Of a stretch of 64,000 nucleotides of DNA, positions 49,069-57,314 are shown in pieces. The stretch covers positions 1 through 64,000 of the forward strand of contig JAPOOG010000109.1 of assembly GCA_026713545.1 (NCBI GenBank), given 5' to 3'. This DNA comes from Bryobacterales bacterium. GTDB taxonomy: Bacteria > Acidobacteriota > Terriglobia > Bryobacterales > UBA6623. Positions within the stretch are counted from its first letter, which is position 1, and every line of letters starts with the position of its first letter. The notes under the pieces are model-generated. The model saw only the letters and a program-made list of their open reading frames with translations. It was not told the DNA's origin and ran no database searches. The position numbers and the translations under genes are program-made.

Positions 49069-50874
49069 TCAGGCCTCCTCACCGACACTCAAAACGGCCA
49101 AGAACGCCTCCTGGGGAATATCCACTTTGCCCACCCGCTTCATGCGACGTTTGCCCTCTCGTTGTTTTTCAATGAGCTTGCGTTTCCGGGTAATGTCTCC
49201 CCCGTAGCACTTCGCCAGGACGTTCTTGCGCAGCGCAGCAATGTTATTCCGAGCAACGATCTTGTTGCCGATGGCCGCCTGCAGGGCGACCTCGAACATC
49301 TGACGGGGAATCAGCTTGTGCATCTTTTCGATCAGCGCCTTGCCGCGCTCGTGCGCCGCCTCTTTGTGCACGATGATCGAGAGGACATCCACCGGGTCGC
49401 CTGCGACAAGAACATCGAGCTTGACCATCGGCGACTCACGATAGGCCGCAAAATGATAGTCGACTGAGGCATAGCCCCGAGAGGCTGTCTTGAGCCGATC
49501 GTAGAAATCCAGCACGATCTCGCTCAGCGGAACTTCGTAGGTCAACACAACCCGATTGCTCGCAACGTACTCGAAACCCTTCTGGACACCGCGCTTGTCT
49601 TCGAGCAGTTTCAGTATGCCGCCCAGATAGTCATCCGGGGTGATGACCGTGACGGTGAACACAGGCTCCTCGACATGATCGATATCTGGGGTGTTCGGCC
49701 AACGGCTGGGGTTATCGACCTCAACGGTTTCGCCGTCGGTCTTGCGGATGCGATACCGGACCCCCGGGGCCGTTGTGATGAGATCGAGACCAAACTCCCG
49801 CTCCAGCCGTTCTTGCACGATTTCCAGATGCAGCAGTCCAAGAAAACCGGCCCGGAAGCCGAACCCGAGCGCAGCGGAGCTTTCCGGCTCGAACTGGAAC
49901 GAGCGATCGTTGAGCTGCAGCTTCAGCAGCGCTTCACGCAGAGCCGCGTGCGCATGGGATTCCACGGAATAGAGCCCGGCGAAGACCATCGGCCGAGACT
50001 CCTGAAAGCCCGGCAGCGGCTCGGACGGCGGGTTGGCGTCGTCGCAAATCGTGTCGCCGACCTTGGTCTCGATGACGTCCTTGATGTTCGCGACAACCCA
50101 ACCAGCCTCGCCACAACGCAGCAAAGGGCTCACCTGCGCCTTCGGTGTGCGAAAACCAACTTCCTCTACGGTGAAAGCCTGTCCGGTCGACCACATGCGA
50201 ATCGTCATGCCCTTGCGCAAGGAGCCGTCGACCATACGGACGAGCATGACGACTCCACGGTAGGTGTCATACCAGGAGTCGAACAGCAAAGCCCTGGCGG
50301 AACCGTCCGGGGCGCCTTGAGGCGGCGATATGCGACGGACGATGGCTTCGAGAATCTCGGGCACGCCTTGGCCCGACTTCGCACTGACGAGGAGCGCGTC
50401 GGAAGCGTCGAGCCCGATCGTCGATTCGATCTCCTCGCACACCCGCTCGGGTTCCGCCGAGGGCAGGTCAATCTTGTTGACCACCGGGATGATTTCGAGG
50501 CCGTGGTCGAGAGCCAGGTAAGTGTTCGCCAGTGTCTGGGCCTCCACCCCTTGAGCAGCATCGACGACGAGCAACGCTCCTTCGCACGACGCCAAGCTTC
50601 GTGAGACTTCGTAGGAGAAGTCAACATGACCGGGCGTGTCGATCAGATTCAGTTGATAGCGCTCGCCGTTTTCGGCCTCGTACTCAAGCCGGACGGCCTG
50701 CGCCTTGATCGTGATGCCGCGTTCCCGCTCCAGGTCCATGCTGTCGAGGACCTGCGCCTTCATTTCCCGGGCGGTCAAAGCGCCGGTCAACTCGAGCAGG
50801 CGGTCGGCCAGAGTCGACTTGCCATGATCGATATGCGCAATGATGCAGAAATTACGGATGTGGGAGGGGTCCAT
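49069..50874 (-). CDS. lepA: Elongation factor 4
   Basis: [54 protein letters not shown]-type motif; [15 protein letters not shown]; full-length LepA C-terminus. Confidence 0.98.
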   Translation of the reverse strand: MDPSHIRNFCIIAHIDHGKSTLADRLLELTGALTAREMKAQVLDSMDLERERGITIKAQAVRLEYEAENGERYQLNLIDTPGHVDFSYEVSRSLASCEGALLVVDAAQGVEAQTLANTYLALDHGLEIIPVVNKIDLPSAEPERVCEEIESTIGLDASDALLVSAKSGQGVPEILEAIVRRISPPQGAPDGSARALLFDSWYDTYRGVVMLVRMVDGSLRKGMTIRMWSTGQAFTVEEVGFRTPKAQVSPLLRCGEAGWVVANIKDVIETKVGDTICDDANPPSEPLPGFQESRPMVFAGLYSVESHAHAALREALLKLQLNDRSFQFEPESSAALGFGFRAGFLGLLHLEIVQERLEREFGLDLITTAPGVRYRIRKTDGETVEVDNPSRWPNTPDIDHVEEPVFTVTVITPDDYLGGILKLLEDKRGVQKGFEYVASNRVVLTYEVPLSEIVLDFYDRLKTASRGYASVDYHFAAYRESPMVKLDVLVAGDPVDVLSIIVHKEAAHERGKALIEKMHKLIPRQMFEVALQAAIGNKIVARNNIAALRKNVLAKCYGGDITRKRKLIEKQREGKRRMKRVGKVDIPQEAFLAVLSVGEEA

Positions 50875-50968
50875 CAGGAGGGCCGGCGGCAAGAAACCGC
50901 AGCCGCAGGTTTCAAGCTATCAGCGATCCTCAGGGGTGTCAATTTCGGGGCCGCGAGGCGGTGGATGG

Positions 50969-51463
50969 TCACACCGGCAAGGTCGCGGCCTTGACCTTCT
51001 CTGTCTGCGACTCGCGAAACCGGATCAGTTTCTCGCGCAGCTCGGGCCGCTTGCGCGCCAGGATGGCGACCGCCAGCAGAGCGGCGTTCTTCGCACCAGC
51101 CTTACCGATAGCGAGAGTTCCGACCGGGATTCCGCCGGGCATCTGAACCGTCGAAAGCAGCGAGTCCAGCCCGTTCAACACACTGGGCATCGGCACGCCG
51201 AGGACCGGCAGGATGGTGTGAGCCGCCACGACGCCGGCCAAGTGAGCCGCTCCACCTGCCGCCGCGATCATGACCTCGACACCGCGGTCCTCAGCCGACG
51301 AGACAAACTCCACCACCGCCTCCGGCGTGCGATGCGCCGACAGCGCCCTGCATTCATGGGGCACGCCGAAGTCCTTCAACACATCCGACGCGTTTTTCAT
51401 CGTCTCCCAATCGGACGTGCTACCCATGAGAATTCCAACGAAAGGTGTTTCCTGATCTGCCAT
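50969..51463 (-). CDS. purE: 5-(carboxyamino)imidazole ribonucleotide mutase
   Basis: VGILMGSTSDWETMKNASDVLKDFGVPHECRALSAHRTPEAVVEF; IAAAGGAAHLAGVVAAHTILPVLGVPM. Confidence 0.97.
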   Translation of the reverse strand: MADQETPFVGILMGSTSDWETMKNASDVLKDFGVPHECRALSAHRTPEAVVEFVSSAEDRGVEVMIAAAGGAAHLAGVVAAHTILPVLGVPMPSVLNGLDSLLSTVQMPGGIPVGTLAIGKAGAKNAALLAVAILARKRPELREKLIRFRESQTEKVKAATLPV

Positions 51464-51584
51464 GCCATTGACTCACTTAGGGAAATGGATGCGTCCGCCG
51501 CAGGGGGCTCAACAAGCTCGCCGCGCGCCAAACGCAGGGTATACTGTTACGGTTTCTCGACGCGAAAACCCTTCGGAGGACTTT

Positions 51585-52865
51585 GTGAACCGAGCAATTG
51601 GGCTCACCATTCTAGCAGCCCGTAGTAAAATTCACGCGGTCGGCGTTACGCATCTCCGGACCGATTGCGTAACGCCTAGCCGCTCCAGCAACACTGCGCC
51701 TCGCTCTCTCCGCGCAGCCGATCGGAAGTGGCGCGTAACCGTTCGGGCGACGGACGTTTGCGACCGTCGGCTTTTTCCTTCGCAAGGAGGAGTTCACCCG
51801 GATCACATCCCCCTCTCACCGCGCCGAGCGACCGCATCAGCCCGCCGCGCTTTTTCCTTCGCACCATTGGAGTTTTACCACGGGCTGCTAGCACTGGCCT
51901 TGGGTTGTGCATGGCTGACCGGTAGCGCTTGCGCGCCGGCTTCCGAGTCCGTGATGGAGAGTACCCCTGCGGACGGCATTCCCAAGGTCGAGGCCGCCGC
52001 GAGCATCGCCTTCACCGAGGGGCCGACGGTCTACAAAGACGACAGCATTTTCTTCACCGATACAAGGAGTCACCGCATCATGCGGGCGATGCCCGACGGC
52101 GAGCTCGTTGTCTTCAGGGAGAACAGCAATCGCGCCAACGGCCTCGTTTTCGACGACCAGTGGCGCCTCATCGCCTGCGAAGGCAGCAACGCCCAACTCG
52201 ACAACCCGAGGCTGACCCGAACCAACCTAGAGACCGGCGAGATCGAGGTCATCGCAGAATCCTTCGGGGACAAACGCCTCAGCCAGCCGAACGACGTCAC
52301 ATTCGACAGTCAGGGCCGCTTGTATTTCACAGACCGCCCCCGCAGGGATCCCGCGCCCGACCAGACGAACGTCGATGCCGTCTACCGCATCGACACCGAC
52401 GGTTCGATCCATCAGATCCTCAAAGCGCCCGACATCGACAAGCCGAACGGCCTTGTCATTTCCCCGGACGACAAGACGTTCTATTTGATCGAGGCGCATC
52501 CCGACGCCGACCGCGCCCGGATGATCCGAGCCTATGACCTGCAGCCTGACGGAACGGTCACGAACATGAGGGTCTTTCACGATTTCTATCCTGGCCGCAG
52601 CGGCGACGGAATGACCATCGACAGCGAAGGCAACCTCTACGTTGCCGCCGGCCTGCATCGTCTGCGCAAGACCAGCGAGACCCTCGACACGAAGTGCGGC
52701 GTCCACGTTTTCGCACCGGACGGCGAGCTGATTCAGTTCGTTCCGATCCCTGAGGACATCATTACGAACTGCGCCTTCGGAGGTCCCGACATGAAGGCCC
52801 TCTATGTCACAGCCGGGAAAACGCTGTTCAAGTTCAACACCGAGATCAAGGGCACCCGCCGATAG
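51585..52865 (+). CDS. SMP-30/gluconolactonase-like secreted protein, signal-peptide codons interrupted in frame by a 276-bp repeat element
   Basis: GGAGGA Shine-Dalgarno (51575-51580) before GTG 51585. MNRAIGLTIL | element | ALALGCAWLTGSACAPAS; then AASIAFTEGPTVYKDDSIFFTDT...NGLVISPDDKTFYLIEAHPDADRARMIRAYD. Confidence 0.85.
   Translation: MNRAIGLTILAARSKIHAVGVTHLRTDCVTPSRSSNTAPRSLRAADRKWRVTVRATDVCDRRLFPSQGGVHPDHIPLSPRRATASARRAFSFAPLEFYHGLLALALGCAWLTGSACAPASESVMESTPADGIPKVEAAASIAFTEGPTVYKDDSIFFTDTRSHRIMRAMPDGELVVFRENSNRANGLVFDDQWRLIACEGSNAQLDNPRLTRTNLETGEIEVIAESFGDKRLSQPNDVTFDSQGRLYFTDRPRRDPAPDQTNVDAVYRIDTDGSIHQILKAPDIDKPNGLVISPDDKTFYLIEAHPDADRARMIRAYDLQPDGTVTNMRVFHDFYPGRSGDGMTIDSEGNLYVAAGLHRLRKTSETLDTKCGVHVFAPDGELIQFVPIPEDIITNCAFGGPDMKALYVTAGKTLFKFNTEIKGTRR
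51612..51891 (+). repeat. Family-2 palindromic element inserted in the SMP-30-like gene, CTAG on both sides
   Basis: CTAGCAGCCCGTAGTAAAA ... TTTTACCACGGGCTGCTAG. 276 bp between the two CTAG starts. Confidence 0.9.
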
Positions 52866-52890
52866 CCTGCATGTCTCGCCACGCGGTGAT
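52866..52890 (+). repeat. Family-1 left-end fragment directly after the SMP-30-like stop codon
   Basis: TAG (stop) then CCTGCATGTCTCGCCACGCGGTGAT. Confidence 0.65.
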
Positions 52891-52937
52891 ATGAGCGGCA
52901 TCCAGCGGAACCATCTCGGCAGGAAACGTAAAAGACC

Positions 52938-54107
52938 ATGAGACTTTCGAGCCGTATGGAAGGCGTCCGCGGCGAGGGCGCATTTGATGTTCTGGTGAAA
53001 GCACGGGCTCTCGAAGCCAAGGGTCACTCCATCATCCACATGGAAATCGGCGAGCCCGACTTCCCGACGCCAGTGAATATTGTCGAGGCCGGACGGCAGG
53101 CGCTTGCCGGCGGCTGGACGAAATACGGTGCTACACAAGGCGATCCCGAGTTACGAGAGGTGATCGCAGAACGGGTTTCGAAAACCCGCGGCATTTCCGT
53201 CAGCGAGCAGAACGTCGTCGTAACGCCTGGCGGCAAGCCCATCCTTTTCTTCCCATTGCTGGCGTTACTCGAACCCGGTGACGAGGTACTCTATCCGAAC
53301 CCAAGCTTCCCCATCTACGAGTCCGTCATTCGTTACTGCGGAGCGGCACCCCTGCCGCTGCCACTGGTTGAAGAACGTGGGTTCTCGCTCGACCTCGACA
53401 TGCTGCGCGCGAAGCTGTCTACCCGCACCAAGGTTCTGATGATCAACTCGCCTCAGAACCCGACAGGCGGCGTCATCCCCGAAGAGGACATCCGAGCTAT
53501 CGCCGAATTGGTCCGCGACCGCGACCTCATGGTCCTCTCCGACGAGGTCTACAGCAACATCTACTTCAACCGCAAGCCATTCTCGATCGCGTCGCTACCG
53601 GGGATGGCCGAGAAGACGATCATCCTTGACGGCTTCTCCAAGACGTACTCCATGACCGGTTGGCGCATGGGTTATGGAGTCATGCCGAAATGGCTCGTGG
53701 ATGGGGTCTGCCTGATGATGGTCAACTGCGTATCACACACGGCCAGCTTTTCGCAGCGGGCAGGCATCGAAGCCCTCACGGGTCCACAAGAAGCCGTAGC
53801 CGAGATGGTTGCGGAATTCAAGCGACGGCGCGAGGTGATCGTCGAGGGCTTTAACCGCATCCCCGGCTTTTCGTGCACTATGCCCGGGGGGGCATTCTAC
53901 GCTTTCCCGAACGTCAAGAAGACGGGAATTCCTTCCGATGATCTGGCCGACCGCATCCTCAACGAGGCCGGAGTGGCATGCCTGACGGGGACGAGCTTCG
54001 GCTCGTTCGGCGAGGGCTACCTGCGCTTCAGCTACGCGACCGCGCTGGACCAGATCCACGAAGCTCTCGACCGCATCGACAGAATGATGCGCGGCATCTT
54101 GGGTTAA
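52938..54107 (+). CDS. Pyridoxal phosphate-dependent aminotransferase (class I/II)
   Basis: IIHMEIGEPDFPTPVNIVEAG, INSPQNPTGGVIPEEDI, LSDEVYSNIYF, DGFSKTYSMTGWRMGYGV. Confidence 0.95.
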   Translation: MRLSSRMEGVRGEGAFDVLVKARALEAKGHSIIHMEIGEPDFPTPVNIVEAGRQALAGGWTKYGATQGDPELREVIAERVSKTRGISVSEQNVVVTPGGKPILFFPLLALLEPGDEVLYPNPSFPIYESVIRYCGAAPLPLPLVEERGFSLDLDMLRAKLSTRTKVLMINSPQNPTGGVIPEEDIRAIAELVRDRDLMVLSDEVYSNIYFNRKPFSIASLPGMAEKTIILDGFSKTYSMTGWRMGYGVMPKWLVDGVCLMMVNCVSHTASFSQRAGIEALTGPQEAVAEMVAEFKRRREVIVEGFNRIPGFSCTMPGGAFYAFPNVKKTGIPSDDLADRILNEAGVACLTGTSFGSFGEGYLRFSYATALDQIHEALDRIDRMMRGILG

Positions 54108-54294
54108 CCTGCCTTTCTCACTACCCGACGGCCGAAGCACGCGATACGACCGCCATGACTTCGCTTTTCCTTCGCAACGCTTGCTTGCCGTGCTCGACGT
54201 ACTGTCGAGTACGCCTGCGCGCGCCAAGCGGCGCGCGCCTCGTCCTGACGGCCCTCTCGCGCACTTCTCCTCGCCACGTGGTGAGAAATGCAGG
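54108..54294 (-). repeat. Family-1 element, full length (187 bp), opposite orientation
   Basis: Reverse complement begins CCTGCATTTCTCACCACGTGGCGAGGAGAAGTGCGCGAGAGGGCCGTCAGGACGAGGCGCGCGCC; carries GGCGCGCGCC hairpin and GTACTCGACAGTAC. Confidence 0.9.
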
Positions 54295-54306
54295 TCAGGC
54301 CGCATT

Positions 54307-55221
54307 CTATCCCGCCTCGATGACGGCCTTACGTCCCGCGCGTGTCGCTACTGCGATGCCGCCGGTGACCGTCAGAGCGCCGATGATCAGCCTGACCGTG
54401 AGTGCTTCCTCGAAAAGCCAACCGCTCAACAATATGCCGAAGATCGGCACCGTGAACGAGAAGACGGACAACGACCCCGGACTATGCTTCTGCAGCAGTA
54501 CCGCCCAAGCCATAAAGGTCAGGCCGGAAACGACAGCCCCCTGGTAGATCGTGCCAGCGGCAGCCTGCCAGGTCACTGGCCCCCGAATGCCCTGACCCGC
54601 GATCCAAGCGGCCAAAGCGAAACCGGGCAGCGATAGAACCATTTGCCAGAAGACCAGTTTGGTGGGCTCGATTCTCTGTACTAGCCGTTGCGTATAGACA
54701 AGCCTCGCTGCGACCAGGATTCCAGAGACCAGAACAGCGAAGTTGCCCGCTAACGGGTTCCTCGCGAGAGCCGTGTCGGGGCGGCCTAACGAGACGACGA
54801 CGACACCGATGAAGGCGCCGGCAAGACCGAGCACCCGCGCTGGCGACAGCCGATCTTCAGGCACGACAAAGTGAGCGATGAGGTTCGCAAAGATCGGGTT
54901 CGAGTTGATGAGAATGACGGCATAGGCGGGGGATGTATAGTCGGCACCGATATGCAAGATGCCGATCTGCACGAGGAACAGGAGAGTGAGTTGCGCCAGG
55001 GGGCGGCGCTCATCCGTTCGGATTTTGAGATCCGCGCCGCGCACTGCCGCCCACAGACCCACGGCCAGCGCCCCGACTATCATGCGAAGAAAAGCGGTGG
55101 GGAAAGGGGGAAAGCCGGTGAGACCAAACTTGAGAGCAACCTGGTTTCCGCCCCGGAAGAAGCATACGCCCAAGGCAATCAGAGCGGTCGTCCAGCCGAT
55201 CGGCTGCAGTCGAGAAGCCAC
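54307..55221 (-). CDS. EamA/DMT family transporter (copy 1 of 3)
   Basis: About 10 TM segments in two EamA halves; PIFGILLSGWLFEEALTVRLIIGALTVTGGIAVAT. Confidence 0.9.
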   Translation of the reverse strand: MASRLQPIGWTTALIALGVCFFRGGNQVALKFGLTGFPPFPTAFLRMIVGALAVGLWAAVRGADLKIRTDERRPLAQLTLLFLVQIGILHIGADYTSPAYAVILINSNPIFANLIAHFVVPEDRLSPARVLGLAGAFIGVVVVSLGRPDTALARNPLAGNFAVLVSGILVAARLVYTQRLVQRIEPTKLVFWQMVLSLPGFALAAWIAGQGIRGPVTWQAAAGTIYQGAVVSGLTFMAWAVLLQKHSPGSLSVFSFTVPIFGILLSGWLFEEALTVRLIIGALTVTGGIAVATRAGRKAVIEAG

Positions 55222-55297
55222 AGGCAGCCCAGCTTAGCAGGATCCCTCCGCAGGCCGGAATCCGGTCGGCTTGGCCGCCGACAGAACGGAACCGATT

Positions 55298-56329
55298 CTA
55301 TGCGGCGCGTTTGACCGGTTCGGTCTGCTCGGTTCTGATCGGCTCGACTGTCTTGCGGGGTTGATGCCGGGCGACGATGATAATGCCCGTAACGACGCCG
55401 GCGGCGCCCACGATGAACGATGCCGGCAGACTCTCGGAAAAGATGAAAGTACTGAAAAGCACGCCGAACAAGGGTGCCGGGAAGGCGAAAACCGAAATCA
55501 CGCCCGGCGGATAGTCACGCAGGAGCCGCGTCCACATGATGAAACAGAAGCCCGCCACGATCACGCCCTGATAGATGATTGCGGCAACCGGCAACCACGT
55601 CAGCGGAGCAATCGTCACCGGCTCGAAGAGCAGCGCTGTTGTGAGAAAGAACGGCTCGGCGATGACCAACGTCCAAAATATGGCGCGGGTTGCGTCAACC
55701 CGCTGGACAACTCTCTTGGTTGCGACCGTGCGGGCCGCGACAAAGAATGCCGATACGGTGCAGATGATATTGCCCCAATAGGGATGCGGGGCCAAGTGGG
55801 CAGCAGGCTTGCCGAGAAAGATGCAACAGATGCCAGCGAACGCAACGGTCAAACCCACAACGCGCATCCTGGAAACATGATCGCCCGGCACGAAGTAGTG
55901 CGCCAGCAGATTGGTAAAGATGGGGTGCGCACTGATGAGCATCACGGCGTAAGCGGCCGAAGTCAGGTTCACGCCGTGGTTCAACAGCGAGATCTGGATA
56001 TAGCAGAACAGTCCGAGCGCCAGCAGCGGACCCCACTCTTCGCGATCGGGCCAAAGGCGGATTCTTTCGCCGCGCGCCCACAGACCGATGATGACCGCTC
56101 CAATGCCCATTCGCCAGCAGGCCCCCCAGAACGGTGCGAAGACTGACAGACCCACTTTCAGCGCTACGATGTTGGCGCCCCAGAAGAAAGAAATGCAGAG
56201 AGCCACCAGCGCGACCGCCACACCTACGGACTTGTTGCGGGGAGGAGCGCCGTCGCCCATTTCGAGCGGCGGCGACGGGGTGACCGCGGGGATAGCGCGC
56301 GCTTGCCATCCTTTGAGAAGGGCCCTCAT
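55298..56329 (-). CDS. EamA/DMT family transporter (copy 2 of 3)
   Basis: Two EamA halves; PLFGVLFSTFIFSESLPASFIVGAAGVVTGIIIVA. Confidence 0.9.
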   Translation of the reverse strand: MRALLKGWQARAIPAVTPSPPLEMGDGAPPRNKSVGVAVALVALCISFFWGANIVALKVGLSVFAPFWGACWRMGIGAVIIGLWARGERIRLWPDREEWGPLLALGLFCYIQISLLNHGVNLTSAAYAVMLISAHPIFTNLLAHYFVPGDHVSRMRVVGLTVAFAGICCIFLGKPAAHLAPHPYWGNIICTVSAFFVAARTVATKRVVQRVDATRAIFWTLVIAEPFFLTTALLFEPVTIAPLTWLPVAAIIYQGVIVAGFCFIMWTRLLRDYPPGVISVFAFPAPLFGVLFSTFIFSESLPASFIVGAAGVVTGIIIVARHQPRKTVEPIRTEQTEPVKRAA

Positions 56330-57264
56330 TGCACAGGCTCCTTGACGGAAACGGGCACCCGCTCTGCGGCTCGCTTGCCGGTGGCGATCAGGATGCCCGC
56401 CGTAACGGCAAAGACCCCGAAGATCAGCCTCGCGGTGATCGCCTCATCGTAGATCAGGCCGCTCAATAGGACACCGAAAATGGGCGTGCTGAATGCGAAC
56501 ATCGAGAGAGCGCCAGGACTGATGGTCTTCAGCAGCGTCGTCCAAACCATGAAGCAGAAACCCGCAATGACAACCCCTTGAAAGAGGATGGCCCAAATGG
56601 CTTCAGCACTGACTGGCAGCAGGAAGGGTTTCTCGAGGCTCAAAGCGGCGACGAGAAACACCGGAAGGGAAAAGATCATCATCCACAGGATGGGCCGAAC
56701 AGGATCAATCGTCTGAACCAGTCGCTGCGTGTAGACAGTGCGTGCGCCGAGCAGGAAGCCAGAGAAAGTGACCATCAAATTACCGAGGATGGGCCTCGCG
56801 CCCAGAGAGAAATCCGGCCTGCCCAGGAAAACGACGCAAATCCCGCCAAACGCCAGCGCGAGGCCGAGCACGCGACTCCACGACAAACGGTCCTCGGGCA
56901 CGAAGAAGTGCCCGACGAAGTTGGCAAAGACCGGGTGGGAGTTCAGCAACACCACGGCATAGGCCGGTGAGGTCCAATGCACGCCGAAGTTCAGCGCAGA
57001 AATCTGTACGATAAACAAGAATCCCAACCCAGCCAGCAGCCGCCGTTCGCCCCGAGTCGGTGCGAGCGGGATTCTTTGGCTCCAACCCCACAACGCGACC
57101 ACTACGATCCCCGCCAGCATCCGCCAAAAGGCGCTCCAGAAGGGCGCAAAGGTCTGCAAACCGATCTTCAGGGCAACCACATTGCCACCCCAAAGGATGC
57201 AGGTCGTCAGCGCCGCGAGAGCACCACCGAGAGTGAGGTGGTTGATTGTTTCCGTTCGTGACAT
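56326..57264 (-). CDS. EamA/DMT family transporter (copy 3 of 3)
   Basis: Two EamA halves; PIFGVLLSGLIYDEAITARLIFGVFAVTAGILIATG. Stop overlaps the start of copy 2. Confidence 0.9.
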   Translation of the reverse strand: MSRTETINHLTLGGALAALTTCILWGGNVVALKIGLQTFAPFWSAFWRMLAGIVVVALWGWSQRIPLAPTRGERRLLAGLGFLFIVQISALNFGVHWTSPAYAVVLLNSHPVFANFVGHFFVPEDRLSWSRVLGLALAFGGICVVFLGRPDFSLGARPILGNLMVTFSGFLLGARTVYTQRLVQTIDPVRPILWMMIFSLPVFLVAALSLEKPFLLPVSAEAIWAILFQGVVIAGFCFMVWTTLLKTISPGALSMFAFSTPIFGVLLSGLIYDEAITARLIFGVFAVTAGILIATGKRAAERVPVSVKEPVQ

Positions 57265-57314
57265 GCAATGGGAGCGGCCGGCCCAGCAGACCTCCGCCCA
57301 GGAGGCGACATCTG

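Noticed and set aside
51462-51584. Upstream extension of the SMP-30-like ORF to 51462
   Set aside because: GTG 51585 has a good GGAGGA site and starts a signal-peptide sequence; the extension overlaps the divergent purE start.
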